A DNA stretch of 64,000 nucleotides from Cymbidium sinense (taxonomy: Eukaryota > Streptophyta > Magnoliopsida > Asparagales > Orchidaceae). How positions within the stretch are numbered: position 1 is the first letter of the stretch; the number at the start of each line of letters is the position of its first letter. The notes beneath the pieces were generated by a model. The model was not told the origin of the DNA. It was given only the letters and a program-made list of their open reading frames with translations, and searched no databases. The position numbers and the translations under genes are program-made. Of the stretch, positions 12,240 to 25,260 are shown one piece after another. The DNA is taken from NCBI GenBank assembly GCA_021442155.1, contig CM038214.1, positions 52,050,514-52,114,513 of the forward strand, written 5' to 3'.

Positions 12240-13500
12240 TATTTGGATAGCATCGGCCATCGCATGAGATACTATAGTGGATTGATCCTAGAGATTAAGT
12301 TCACCTTATGAGGAAGCATGTAGTGTTATAGCTTTTGTGATGCAAAGATTAAAGCTAGGCAATGCTTCTCAATGGGTGGATAATTAGCCTCAGTAGGGAT
12401 TAGATGATGGCTAAGGTAGTAGACTGCATTTTCCTTTCCTTCATCATTGGCTTGAGCCAATAAAGCACCAAGAGAGTCATCTAATGTAGTAATGTAAAAT
12501 AGCGGCTTGCGATAGTGTTGCTAGAATTGATGATGTCATCAGGTAATGCTTGATGTCTATGAAGGCAAGCTCAAACTTGTCATCCTAGTTAAACTTAGCA
12601 TCCTTTTTGACAAGTGTTGAGAATGGCTAACAGCTTCCTGATAGGTTGGATATAAAGCATCTTAAATACTCCAACCGCCCTTGGAATGATCTGAATTGAG
12701 TTAAACTTTTAGGTGTGGCATTCCTAATATCGCTTTGATCTTCTCTGAATAGATTATGATTCTCTGGTGTCAAAAAACAAACCCAAGGAATTTTCCTGAT
12801 GCTACTCTGAATGCACACTTCAGGGGGTTCATTTTGAGGTTAAATTGTCTTAACTATTTGAAAACTACTCTCAAGTCAAAGAGACAATCTTCCTTTTCTC
12901 TACTTTTGACCATAAGATCATCAACATAGCACTTGACTTGATGGTGAATTAGTTCATTGAATATTTGAGTAATATTTTGCTGGTATGTAGCACCGATATT
13001 TTTAAGGTTGAAAGGCATGACTTTATAGTAATAGATTTCAATTGGGGGTTCTAAAAGTAGTGTTTCTTTCATCTTCAATGGCCATCTTTATTTGGTTATA
13101 TCCAGATGAGCCATCCTTGAAATAAAAGATTAAATGAGATGAGGCAATGTTCACCATCATCTCCAGGATTGGTAATGGAAATTCTTCTTTTGGACATGCC
13201 TTATTTAAATCCCTAAAATCGATGCATATATGAATTTGAACATTCTTTTATTTAATTGAGATGACATTGGCTAACCAGGTAGAGTATTTTTCTTTCTGGA
13301 TAAAGCCAGCATCGATCAATTTCTTGAATTCATAAATGAACTGTTGTTCTATGTCTAATCGCATGCATCTATGAGCTTGCTTGATACGATTAGTTGTAGG
13401 TTCTATTGGTTGTTTATGGACCACAGCATCAGGAGCCAATCCTGGCATCTCTTCATAGCTCCATGAAAAGTAGTCCTAAAACACAATCAATAGCCAAACT
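12240..13500 (-). pseudogene. Element B reverse transcriptase and RNase H (decayed)
   Basis: Gypsy-type reverse transcriptase on the minus strand. Segments in order: a leader with VVHKQPIEPTTNRIKQ and LIDAGFIQ..YSTWLANVI (13,448-13,248); MPFNLKNIGATYQ and CYVDDLMVKSREKEDC (13,078-12,854), with the catalytic YVDD box intact at 12,917-12,928; then the connection region with SLTQFRSFQGRLEYLRCFIS (12,818-12,627). RNase H follows, with an ANYPPIEKHC-type segment and an 'HYML..HKVNLIS'-type end near 12,400-12,280. Family elements read all of this in one frame. Here it is split over at least three frames with stops. Role: copying element RNA to DNA and removing the RNA strand. Confidence 0.88.
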
Positions 13501-14550
13501 AAGTCATTGGTTTTAATTTCATTCAACAAAGAACTGATGTAGCATTGATCTTCTTCAGTTCCTAAGTTAATTTCGTTGAGCTCATCGATGGTTGACTTGA
13601 TCTCTTCCTTGAACTCTAGCAGTGCATCTTTAACTTCAAAATCATTTGGATCATTGGAAGTTCCTAAGCATAACTACTCATATGAGTTAATTTGATTTGA
13701 AAAGAATTTATCAGATTCTAAATGATTTGTGATGACTAAGCAGTAATCAACATTGTTGACTGGACCCACTATACTGAATCCTAGTCTTAGTCTTGATTGA
13801 GAGCATATGCATTTGTTCTTCCATATTCTTTCAAAGTAATCTTACCTATGCTTTGACCATGTATGTGGAATTAACCCTTTCTTTGCTAAATTATGAACAC
13901 AAGGCAAGTACCAATCAAAAGGTGATTCTATTAAATCTTTATATGAATCATCCTCAAGTTCTACATCGATTTCTTGACTTGAGGATGATGCTCCCAGAAA
14001 GAATGTTTGAGGCTTCACACATGTGGATGACTTAGGAACTTCCTTAACTACCAAACACTTAGCTTTTTAAGAGGAAAGTTGGTTTAGAGCTAAGGTTCTC
14101 AACTGATTCCTAATTGTTTCACATATATACTTGGATACACTTATGCTTTGCTTTGGAGCCTGATCTTCAGAATTATCTAGCTCATGTGTCACCTCCAATG
14201 GAATCTACTGCTAAGAAGAGTTGGCTGGTGTGCTAACCATATAAGACTCATCTTATGAAATAGATTTTAAGTCTATATTGATAGCAGGTGTACTCCTGGT
14301 AGCTGGGACATATCTTACATTGGGTGGCTAATAAGGAGGTTTTCCACCCCTAGGACGGCCTCTGAACTGGCCTCTTCCTCTGCCTGGTGGAGGTCAGGTC
14401 ATCCTACCCATATGTTTGAATGAAGTAACGAACTATGGGTGAAATCTAATGTTAGGCTTCACTTCCTCCTCCAACTCTATTTTCACTCCCTATTATTTTC
14501 TTTATCATTTTCTTTTTTCTTTTCTTTTTATTTTTTTTATTTTTTTATTT
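13500..14550 (-). pseudogene. Element B pol spacer between protease region and reverse transcriptase
   Basis: Minus-strand remnant of the poorly conserved pol region between the post-protease segment and reverse transcriptase. It aligns by position and wording with 50,640-51,500 of element A; for example, the ACTTCCTTAACTAC and 'CTCCATGAAAAGTAGTC' segments have matching counterparts. The short open frame at 13,842-14,054 is in the coding orientation. No catalytic motif is visible. A T-rich simple-sequence run (about 14,490-14,555) matches a similar run in A near 51,420-51,500. Confidence 0.55.
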
Positions 14551-14804
14551 TTAAACTTTGGCCAACTTTAAGAGGTAGTAAGTTGCATCCTCATATATGC
14601 TAACCTCATAAATTGTAAATAGCTTAAGATATCCATTTATATAGTAGATGATCCCACCTCTCACAAACTTCATATAGTGATGTAGAGAGGATGGAACTAT
14701 GTTGTTCTCATGTATCCATGGTTTCCAAACAAAGTGTTGAAAGATGTATCTGAGTCTATAATGTGAAACTTGACTTTGGTCTTCCAATCATCTATCTCCA
14801 AGGG
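14551..14804 (-). pseudogene. Element B post-protease conserved segment
   Basis: The minus-strand reading has KPWIHENNIVPSSLHHYMKF followed by a GGIIYYINGYLKLFTI segment. This matches the 'GRPWIH..VVPSSLHQ.LK' block that follows protease in Tat-type pol genes, and matches 51,506-51,740 of element A. The expected RPWIH has become KPWIH. Homology to A stops near 14,805, where LTR-1 begins. The missing part of protease lies on the other side of that insertion at 20,795 and beyond. Confidence 0.75.
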
Positions 14805-15049
14805 CAACACTTAAGAGTCTTCTAACAACTAAGACTTCTCTAGTCATAAGACACTTCTAACAAATAGGAAAACACTTAACCTAAGCCTAAATACTTAGAA
14901 GGGCTAAACATAGGATTAGGTTATGCCTTAGGGATTAGGATAATCCACCTAATATACAACCCAAATCCAATCCATGTTCACATTCTCAAACCAAACCTCA
15001 AGTTCAATTTAAATGTCAAATTCAAATCCAAATCCAAACCCAAATTTCA

Positions 15050-15600
15050 AAACCAAATGATTGAAGCCCATGATTAAATCCAAACTTGAAACCCTTCCTA
15101 AGCATTATGACCTATCCCATGGACTTAGCCAAACCTTAATCCAAATCAATCCAAAATCAATTGATTATCTCATAATCAATTTATATCTTCAATCATCTTT
15201 TTAAATATAAATCAAATCTACATTCAAATGATCAAAACTAAATCAAACTAAATCAAACTAAATCAAATTAAATCAAAACCCTTCCTAAGGCATACGACCT
15301 ATCCCATGGACTTAGCCAAATCTTAATCCAAATCAAACTCAATTGATTTTCTCACTACTTAGTCATATTTTTAATCATCTTCACAAATTTAGACGAAATA
15401 TACATTTAAATCATAAAAACTAAATCAAACCAAATCAAAATCCATACCTAAGCCACATGACCCAACTCCATCAACTTAGCCAAATTCATTCATTTTAAAG
15501 CCTAAATTCAATTGATTTTCTCATGAATCAATCATACCTTCAATCATATTCACAATATAAATGAAATCTACAATCATCAAGCCAAACAAAAATCAACCCA
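15050..15600 (+). repeat. LTR-1 tandem repeat, about 190-bp period
   Basis: Three to four diverged copies of a unit reading roughly 'CCTATCCCATGGACTTAGCC', 'AATTGATT.TCTCA.AATCA', 'TCAATCATCTT' and 'AAATCTACA', starting near 15,080, 15,280 and 15,450. The counterpart in LTR-3 is at 43,470-44,330. Confidence 0.65.
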
Positions 15601-16600
15601 AGTCAAACCCAACTTAACCCTTTTGACTTGAAATGTTCAAATGAACCAAACCCATTTGAACCGAGCAATTACAATTGAATTTATATATCAATCCCAAATC
15701 CATATATAAACTCAACTAAATAAAACTCAACCCAAAGTCAAAACTAAACTTGGTCCACTTGACCCAAAGTGGCTAATTTGACCTATTTAATCCAAGTTCT
15801 AATTCTACCAAAATTGGATTGAACCAAGCCCATCAGAACCTCCCATCATGATTGTTGATCACCCTAGGTTGATTAGTTGTCCTAAATTGGGTCAAACCAA
15901 GTCAACTTGGTCATTTGACCAAGTCAACCCCGTAACCCATATGAACCCAAACTACCCAAATTTCAACCTAAGCTAAATCCCTTGAAACCAATGATTCATA
16001 CCAAATCAAAATCAATATTTGAATATGACTTGACCTTTAATTGAGTCAAACCAATCCCAATTGTCCTCTGGACCCAAGTTGACCCAAATTGTTCTAGAAG
16101 ACCAAATTGGGTCAAATCAAAATATAAACCAAATTGATTGCAACCAATGGCTCAAGTTCATTCCAAATTGATTGTTGAACTTGACCAAAGCCATGATTGG
16201 ACCCAATTGAACCCAAATGACCTACTTAGCCCAAATTGACCTAAAGGTTCAAGTTGGCCTAATTTAAAACCAAATCCAAATTAATTAAAACCAAAGTGTA
16301 CAATCATCTTCAATTGGTCAACTAAACCCAGACCACACCTAACCCAAGCCAATTTGGTCAAATTGGTCAACTTAACCCATTTTACCCAAATGAATTCAAA
16401 TGACCCAAACTAAACCAAACTAATTTTAACCAAAAAAATGATCATATGAACTTGACCCAACCCTTGGTTTCACCCAACTTAACAATTGGTCAACTTGACC
16501 AAACTTAACTCAAATTGACCTAAATGAGTTAAATTGAGCCAAACCTAATCAAATCAACTCCAATTGACTTGAAATTTGGGCTTACCCACTTTTGGCTCAT
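15600..16600 (+). repeat. LTR-1 region dense in TTGACCCAA/TTGGGTCAA words
   Basis: About 1 kb in which short words such as TTGACCCAAA, GGTCAAATTGG and CAACTTGACC recur every few tens of bases without a fixed period. The same texture, reversed, lies at 42,170-43,360 in LTR-3. No gene is visible. Confidence 0.7.
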
Positions 16601-19114
16601 TTCAAATATGCCCAATTCAAATCCAATGCCAAATGATCATTCTACCATTAGGTCGAGAGCATCACATGAGACAAATCACCCATGTAAGTGATCATTTCCA
16701 TTCCTTGGCCAATTGGTACTCTCCCAATGGTAAACCTAGGCATCTAGGACATTGCCCAACCTGACCCAAGGGGTGGTTGGGTCGACCATGACTCATGCGT
16801 GTTGTAATCACCTCACCTTCCCCATTGGAGCATTTAAAACCCATAAGACACTCATGATTCCTTCTTGGAAGCCACCTTCACACCTTCAACTAGCCAAGCC
16901 AAGCCAACTCACCTCCTCCCTACCACCCATGACTCCCTGAGATGGCCGAAGGGCCACTAGAAGCCAAACCTGATCCCACCATCCAATCAAGATGAATGGG
17001 GGCTATACACCCCCTAATTCCCACTCAAACAAACAAAAAAATAATTCCTCAGAGCTATAGCTAAACAATAAGAGCCACTAGAGACATTCCCTAGGCTCCT
17101 AAGCTTATTCCTCAATCAAAAAATTCCATACCCATCCATTCTAAAATAGGACACTCTCATTTTTGACCAAACTCCCCCATTTCTCCATCAAACTCAAATT
17201 AATTTTGCACACACCTTTCCTAGGCCTTGTCATGTAAGAATGAATTATTTCCCAACCTTCTCGAGCACTAGATGTGGGACTTCGATTAAATCTGAGCTCC
17301 AAATCATCTGTTCATGGCCTTCCAAGCGAATGTTGAGGGATTGATCCAATTGCTACTCAATAGGGCTTTGTTTCCACTAGATGAAGCTTCCTCAATCATT
17401 TAAGCCTATGGTCTTGACCTCCGGTGAGGTATGCTTCCAAAATTGATCCTTAAGCAAAAATGGGTTGGAGCTTTTTAAAGAAAACCTTCATCTTATGTGA
17501 TCTTGACTGTTGGATCCTCTCTGATTGATGTCATAAAGATAAGGTGTGGATCCTTTGAGGAGTTGATCCAATTCTCCCTCACTTGCATGATGTTAGAACA
17601 CGCACCTCCATTCCACGATCGAATGGATGGTTGTGATCCGCTAGATTGATCGCGATTTAATCCTATTAAGCTATTAATCATAGCCATCCGATCTTTGATT
17701 AGGCGGATGAGAAAGCGCCGCCCGCATAGCATAGGTGTTAGATAAGTTTTAAGTAGCCAATCCCACGGTGCCATGTGGCACCAATAGGATTAGGCTTTAA
17801 TTAACTTAATTAATCATTTCTAATGGCTAAAACTTCTAAAAATCATAAAAAAAAATTATAGAGAAATAAAAAATGCAAATAAATATTTATTTTAAAACTA
17901 TTTTATAGGAGAATTAATTAAAAATTATCTTAACTAATTTTGAACAATAATTAAAATTTAATTATGAAATTAATTAGCTTAATTACTCCATAATTACATG
18001 AGCAATTAATCCTAAATTTTGTAGGTTAATTTATTTGCATGACCTTTGCCTCTCATTATTTTCTTGGAATTTATTACTCACTTACATAAGAAAATTGACT
18101 AATTAAACCTTAACTACTCTTTTAAGTTAATGATTAATCTCATGAATAGTACAAATTGGTTAATTAAGTTTAGTAATCATTGTTTAATAGTAAGTGAACT
18201 AAGGAATAGGGTTGGGACCCCTTTCCTTAAGTTCATTCACCCTTTCTTAAAATGAAATTAATTAATTAAATCACTTAATCAAATTGAAATCATAATCACA
18301 TCAGACCTTAATTAATTAAATCATGGGGTAGATCTTTAAGTGTTTAATAACCTAAAGGAATTTAATGAAAATATGGTTAGTCCACATGTGTGGAAATACC
18401 ATAAATGTAATTAATTAAGTCCTTTAATCTAAATAACTATTAATCATGATTTACATTAGGCCCTTTTATTTCCTAGGATCATTGCAAGTTTATTTTCCAT
18501 GGATATCATGTTTGCTCATATTTATTTAGTTAATTACTTTAAGGTGACATAGGTAAGGGTAATTAATTCATCTAATTAAGGACTCAACTTAATTAACCCA
18601 TAAAATCAACTTAATTACATTTCCTTAAATTAAATTAAATCACTAATATGGGAATGGGTTTAAAACATCAAGTGATGATTTCTCTTCTCCTTTTTAGATC
18701 AAATCAAATTCAAAACATAATTAATAAAGAAGCTTTGGTTTGCTTTATATAATCTTATTTGATTTGATTATCCTTAAGAACTAGTTTGGTTGAATGAATA
18801 ACATATTTAAATTTGATTGTCCTCTTTCCAATCATGTTAAATTTGGTAGTCATTTGAACACATGCATCCATCTTATCAAAATCAAGTAAAATAAAATGGA
18901 TTTCCTTTATGTAAGCATGCATGTGTTGATTTAATTTAATATATATGTGGTATTATCCTTTATTAAATCCAAATGTATTTTCAAAATCTTATAAAATGAC
19001 TAATATATGTTATGATGCTTTGATTTTTTGAATACAAAATGTGTGCTTATAGTTTAAGTGTATGAATATTGAGTTCTCTTTCCTCTATTCAAGTGTTGAT
19101 TTATATAAGATTGA

Positions 19115-19735
19115 ATGATAATGGGTATATAGTATGGACATCCCGGGAAGATGAGGCTTTAGCTTGCCCCAATGAGGCCATTTGATTACCTTACTTCCCC
19201 GATTTAACAATGATACGTACCCATTTTATTTCATTCTTATGTATTTCAAAATTAGAATTTGGATAGAGCTTTAAATCATATATTTAAATGATTAAATCAA
19301 AAAATATATAATCTTCGCATGGTTTTCTTTCCCTCATTTATGTATACATTCATGTGTGTCCAAGAAAAGCAAGTATATAGTCTGAACATCCTAAGAATAC
19401 GAGGCTTTAGTTAGCCCCAAAGAGGTCATTTGATTACCTCACTTTCCCAGTTTAACAAAGTCATGTACTTGCCTATATCTTTGTACATGTATATGTATTT
19501 TTGATCAGTGAATGAAAATTCCATTTTACATTAAAATTGCATGCATTCATAATTGACTAAGTGGTTGAATTAATTAGCCATATGATTTGGAGCTTACTTC
19601 CTATGTTCATGTGTACGAATTTACATGTGTTTGAATGCAAATGGGTATATAGTTTGGACATCTCGAGAATACAATGCTTTAGCTAGCTCTAAGAAGGTCA
19701 TTTGATTACCTCACTTCCCTAGTTTAACAATGGCA
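19115..19735 (+). repeat. Triplicated module in LTR-1, about 260-bp period
   Basis: A module of about 90 bp (GGGTATATAGTATGGACATC, then GAGGCTTTAG, then CATTTGATTACCTCACTT, then AGTTTAACAATG) occurs at about 19,118, 19,372 and 19,642. LTR-2 (about 30,000-30,090) and LTR-3 (about 39,460-39,550, reversed) carry only one each. The copy-number difference shows local expansion in LTR-1. Confidence 0.75.
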
Positions 19736-20794
19736 CATGCCTATTTAATTTCATTCTTATGTCCTTTTTGTTTAGGAATTTGAATAAAGTTTTAAATTAA
19801 TATGTATAAATAATTCAATCAAATAAAATATAAATTCTAAACTTACATATAAAATCATTTAAGTGTGCTAAAATATGTTGCATGTATAGATACACTTAAG
19901 ATTAAATCATTTGCATGTTACATGCAATGGAAAGGAATGATTTAATATATGTCATGTGGTAGTAATTGAAATAAATTAATCTTAAGATGCCTTTCATTTT
20001 GAATAGGATTATTTAAAGTGAACCTAAACTTAAGATTAATAAAATCATTTATTAAGCCATTCACTAAAGAGAATTAAATCAAATTAATATACTTTAGAAA
20101 GTGACCAAAGGTAGGGATGAAAGAGGGCAATCCTCTTTTCCTCTCTTTATAAAACTTAGTTGCTAAGTGTAATCAAATGAAACAAAAGAAATCACAAATT
20201 AAATTTGTCAAATCAGTTAAACTACTTCAAGTGAAATCAACTTTTCATGTTAAATTGAATCCTTCTACACTAAGAAAATACAACACTAATGCCTAACAAG
20301 ACTTACCACACAAGCCTTAATATATACATTAGAATTAAGTCACCACTTCAAGCTCTAAGTTAGGACGGTGTTTGATGTGATGTATATTTTATTTTATAAT
20401 ATCTTATTTTAGATTAGATGTTAGGTTATATGCTTCGTAGACTAGAAAATAGGCCAATATTAGCCTAATCATGTTTTAAGCAAGAGATTATGCTTAAGGG
20501 ATGCTTAAAAATAAATGTGAATGTTATTTTTGATGGTTGCTTATATCCTTATGCATAATCCAAGTTAGGACAGGTGGGCTTAGTTACCTATGTGTAGGGT
20601 GCTAAGCCCAAATTATAAAAACAACTTTTTGGGATTATATGTATATTTAGCTAACCTCTATTTTGCAGGTATAATTATATTTACTTTTCCCACATAAATG
20701 TAATTTTTGCAATAGAAATTAGGATTAGTGCTATGGGGGATTAGGATGACCAGTGGCAAGAAGGCTTTGTCCTGGGGTCTACCAAAACTCTAGA

Positions 20795-21782
20795 TAGCCT
20801 GTATCTACTGACATTCACTATTATGTAAAGAGGTGGTTGCGCTCAATCATCTCTAGGAGTAAGTCTTCATTGCTGAATGTAACTCTTAAGATATCCTTCG
20901 TGTGGCATGCCTCCTCTTTAGTAGCAGTCAGCTAAGTTAAGCATATCTATAGATCAAGTAAGTCCTTGATTAGAGATTCCCTCATCTTTTTAGATAAGAC
21001 AAGGGCATCGTATATGCTTAACATAAATTGCTAAGGTAAGCTAGGACATTGTAATCAACTTTGGCTTGGTCATCCACAAGCATATCCATGGATGGAGCAT
21101 CTTATGGAGGGGCTATCTACTCACTAGAACCAATGACTTTTTTTCCCCATATCCTAAGGTGCTACCCTAAGAGGTACAACTTTTCCACTATGTAGGTTGA
21201 CTTCAGTGACTTCTTGGAATGATGAGGTTGTGGAAAGTTCTACCTTCTCATCGGGAAAACCTACAGCTTCTCTTATGGGATCCCCAGAGTCAGTTAACTC
21301 AAGTCAATCTCAAGAGATGAACCCATTTGATTCAGAGAAGGATAGTCTGACTCTGAATTAGAAATAAAAGGATCATAACTACTAGAGCTATTATTTTTAT
21401 TTAAACTTGGAGAGCTTTCAATAAAAATGAAATCAAAAGCATCAGAAGTAGACAATATAAAAGTAGAATTGGCTTTCTTCATTAATTTCATTTTGGGTGG
21501 TGGTACATGATAAAAATCAAGTAAAGTAAGCAGAGTAAGGTATTTATTGCCCTTATCGGTAATGCTCCTCGGTAGAGAGCTAGCGAAGAGATGGTAGCTC
21601 CATCGGTGGAGTACTCATGACAGCTATTCTCGACTATCCGCAAAGATCAGCTCACCATCACCCAGTGTTGTCCTTTGCAACTAGCAAACCTTCTTTGGTG
21701 TTGCAACAGCTGGCTATAAAGTGTGCAATGTGTTATTGTGGGTTACCACTGCCATCAAAGGTCTTGAAGGATCATGGCAAAA
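20795..21782 (-). pseudogene. Element B gag and protease remnant
   Basis: Minus-strand remnant beyond the LTR-1 insertion. At the right end (21,782-21,700) it reads DGSGNPQ, a stop, HIAHFIASCCNT. That matches the gag core of element A (DGSWNLR, a stop, HIAHLKASCCN), then jumps directly to sequence equivalent to 52,870 of A. Most of gag is therefore deleted. Next comes a Ser-rich segment (21,491-21,294: SSPSLNKNNSSSSY, SLEIDLS) matching A near 52,450-52,650. Last is the start of the protease region (21,020-20,840: RESLIKDLLDL and an FSNEDLLLE-type segment). The protease active-site Asp is lost at the LTR-1 junction. Telomere-like array 2 begins at 21,783, inside gag. Confidence 0.75.
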
Positions 21783-24337
21783 AACCTTAAATAAAATAAA
21801 AACTAAATAGAAACCTAAACCTAAAAAAATAAACCTAAAAATAAATAATAAATAAAACCTAAACCTTAAACTAAAAAAAAACCAAGACTTAAACCTAAAC
21901 TAACAAAAAAACCTAAAAATAAACCTAAAATACTAAACCTAAATAGATAAAATAAAACATAAACAAAAACCTTAAAATAAAAAATAAAACCTAAACCTAA
22001 AAATAAAATAAAAATAAAATTAAACAAAAATAAACATAAACCTAAACTTAAACTAGAAACCTAAACTAAAATAAATAAAGTAAACTAAATAAAAATAAAA
22101 AATTAACCTAAATAAAAAAAATAAACTAAAAGAAATAAAAAATAAACTAATAAATTTAAACCTACTGGTATACTTAATTTTAAAAAAAAACATAAATCCT
22201 ACCCATACCCTAATATAATATAACTAACCTAAACCCAAACCAACCCTAAACCTCAAACCATAAACCAAACCCTAAACCTCCCTAAACCTAAACCTAAACC
22301 CTAAACCCCACCATAAACCTTAAACCCTAAACCCTAACCTAAACCCTACCCAACCCTAAACTGGCCTAAACCCTAAACAAACCACACCCTAAACCTAAAC
22401 CCTAAACCATAAACACTAAACCCTAAACCCTAAACTCTAAACTATAAACCCTAAAAACCTAAAACCATTAAAATAAAATAAAAAATAAACCTAAACCTAA
22501 ACCTAAATAAAATTAAAAAAATAAAATAAAATAAAATCTAAACTAAAACTTGAACCTAAACCTAAAAATAAAATAAAATAAACTAATAAAAATAAGCTAA
22601 AATAAAATAAATCAAACCCTAAACTAAACTAAAAAAAACTAAACCTAAGAATAAAAAACCAAAATAAAATGAAAACTATGGGTAAAATAAAATAAATATA
22701 CCTAAAATAAATTAAAATAAAACTAAATAAAACCTGTAAAAAATAAATAAAATAAAAATAAATAAAAAAAATAAAACCAAACCCTAAAAAAACCCTAAAC
22801 ATAAAATAAATAAAATAAACAAAATAAAATAAACCTAAACCTAAACTACAACAAACTAAACAAAAATAAATAAAACGTAAACCTAATGCTTAAATAAACT
22901 AAACCTAAACCTAAACCTAAACTAAATAACATAAAATAAACTAAAAATAAAACTAAAGCTAAACTAAAAAAAATAAAACCTAAAAATAAACTTAAATAAA
23001 AACCTAAAACCTAAAACTAAAAAATAAAATAAAAAACTAAACGTAAACCTAAAAATAAAAAATAAAACCTAAATTTAAAAAATAAACAAAATAAAACAAA
23101 ACAAAAAAATAAACATAAACCTAAACTTAAACTAAAAACTTAAACTAAAATAATAAACCTAAACTAAAATAAATAAACCTAAATAAAATTAAAATAAAAA
23201 AATTAACTGTTAACATAAAAATAAAATAAACAAAATAAATAAAATAAACTAAAAAAACCTAAACTTATTGGTTTATTAATTTAAAAAACCCTAAACCCTA
23301 TGCCTATACCTAAATCCTAAACTAAACCCTAAACCATAAAAAATAACCCTAAACCTACAACCCTAAACTAAATACCAAAACCCCAAACCCAAAAAACCAA
23401 ACCCTAAACCATTACCCAAAACCTAAACACTAAACTACCATCCAACCAAACCATAAACCTAACCTAAACCCTAAACCTAAACCATAAACCACAAACCCTA
23501 CCATAAACCAAATAAAACTCTAAACTAAAACCTAAACCTAAACCTAAACTAAATAAAACATAAATATAAAAAAAAATATAAAAAACATAAACCTAAACCA
23601 AAATGTAAACTTAAACCTAAAATATAAAATATATTAAGCTAATAAAAATAAACTAAAAATAAATAAATAAAAACTTAAACAAAACTAATAAAATAAAATT
23701 AACTTAAGAATTAAAAACTTAAATAAAATATAAACTAAACATAAAATAAAAATAAAATAAACCTAAAATAAAATCAAAGAAAAACTAAATAAAAATCTAA
23801 ACATAAAAAATAAACCTTAAAATAAAGCCTACAAATAAATAAAAAATAAAACCTAACCCTAAACTTAAAAAAACCTAAACATAAAATAAAAAATAAATAA
23901 AATAAAATAAACCTAAACCTAAACTACAATAAACTAAACTAAAATAAAAGAATCCTAAACCTTATCCCAAAATAAACTAAACCTAAGCCTAAACCAATAC
24001 TAAATAAAATAAAATAAACTAAAAATAAAGCTAATGCTAAAACGAAAAATATAACTTAAAAATAAACCTAAAATAAAAACCTAAAACCTAAACCTAAAAA
24101 ATAAAATAAAAACTAAACTTAAACCTAAAAATATAAAATAAAACCTAAACCTAAAAAATAAAATAAAAATAAAACTCAACCAAAAAAAACTTAAACCTAA
24201 ACCTAAAAAATAAACTAAAATAAAAAACCTAAAATAAATAAACTGAACTAAATAAAAATAAAAAATAAGCATAAATAAGAATTAAAAAATAAAATAAACT
24301 AAAATAAATAAAAAATAAACTAAATAAAGTAAACAAA

Positions 24338-24386
24338 TAAAAGAAGAAATGTTACTCTGAATTTATTCTCTATTAAAAAAAAAAAA
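24338..24386 (+). pseudogene. Tail of the glycine-rich RNA-binding protein 3' UTR, copy 3
   Basis: AAAGAAGAAATGTT.ACTCTGAATTTATTCTCTATT followed by a run of A matches the last 45 or so bases of the UTR in copies 1 and 2 (about 4,160-4,206 and 5,775-5,815). The remainder of the UTR and all coding sequence are missing. Confidence 0.75.
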
Positions 24387-25260
24387 CCTTAAACCTTAAA
24401 AACTAAAACATGAACCTACTAAACTAAACCAAATCAAATCCTAAATCCTAAAAGCCGAAAAAACTAAACCGTAAATCCTAAACTCCAAATGATAAAACCC
24501 TAAACAGTAAACCCTAAAATGCTAAAAACCTAAACCTAAACTAAATAATACCTGAAAATAAAATAAATAAATAAAATCTAAACAAAAAAAAATAAAAACA
24601 TGAACAAAAATCTAAACTTAAACTTAAACATGAATAGAAAATAAAATAAAAATAAAATTAAACTAAAATAAAATAAATAAAAACCTCAACTAAACTAAAA
24701 TAATAAATAACCTAAATAAAATAAAAACTTATCCTAAAATATAAATAAAATAAACTTAAAATTAATTAAAATAAAAACTTAAACATAAATAATAAGCCAA
24801 AAAATAAAACCTAAAAATAAATAAAAAATAAAACCTAAACCCTAAACTAAAAAAAACCTAAACCTAAAATAAACAAAATAAAATAAACCTAAACTTAAAC
24901 CAAAACCTAAACCTAAAAATACTAAAACTAAACCCTAAACTAAATAAAACCAAACAAACTAAAAAAAACTAAACTAAAAAATAAAACCTAAAAATAAACC
25001 TCAAATAAAAACCTATAACTTAAACCTAAAAAAAAACCTAAACCTAAACTTAAAAGTAAAAAAATAAATCATAAACCTAAAAAATAAAATAAAAATAGTA
25101 CTCAACTAAAAAATAAACCTAAACCTAAACCTAAACTTAAAAAATAAACTAAAATAAAAAACTTAAACTAAAATAAATAAACTTAAAATAAGTAAATAAA
25201 CTAAATAAAATAATAAACATAAAATAAATTAAAATAAATTAAAAATAAGTTAAATAAATA

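Larger units (their letters stand above)
14805..20790 (+). mobile_element. LTR-1: giant LTR fragment inserted in element B
   Basis: About 6 kb of non-coding DNA separating the two halves of element B. It reads in plus orientation and matches the reverse complement of 38,400-44,620 (LTR-3). Its right half (from about 17,840) also matches 28,520-31,140 (LTR-2). Markers shared in order: the 'TTATGCCTTAGG' start (14,930 versus 44,530 reversed); AATTGACCCAAA-rich DNA; 'AGGGCTTTGTTTCCACTAGA' (17,360 versus 41,650 reversed); 'ATCTTTGATTAGGCGGATGA' (17,690 versus 41,260 reversed); 'TAGGTAAGGGTAATTAATT'; the 'ACGAGGCTTTAG' module; and 'TATGGGGGATTAGGAT' at the end. It lacks the first 60 or so bases of LTR-3 and the last 1.7 kb or so before the primer site. 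It is therefore a truncated LTR, not a complete solo LTR. No open frame of note. Confidence 0.75.

Noticed and set aside
17493..17774. 93-codon minus-strand frame with Trp-rich start
   Set aside because: It falls in LTR-1; the same place in LTR-3 (about 41,260-41,480) does not keep the frame, and no domain is recognisable.
24081..24272. Minus-strand frame of hydrophobic Phe/Leu/Ile composition that looks like a membrane protein
   Set aside because: It is translation of the AAATAAAA/CCTAAAC repeat in array 2; the hydrophobicity is a by-product of T-rich codons.
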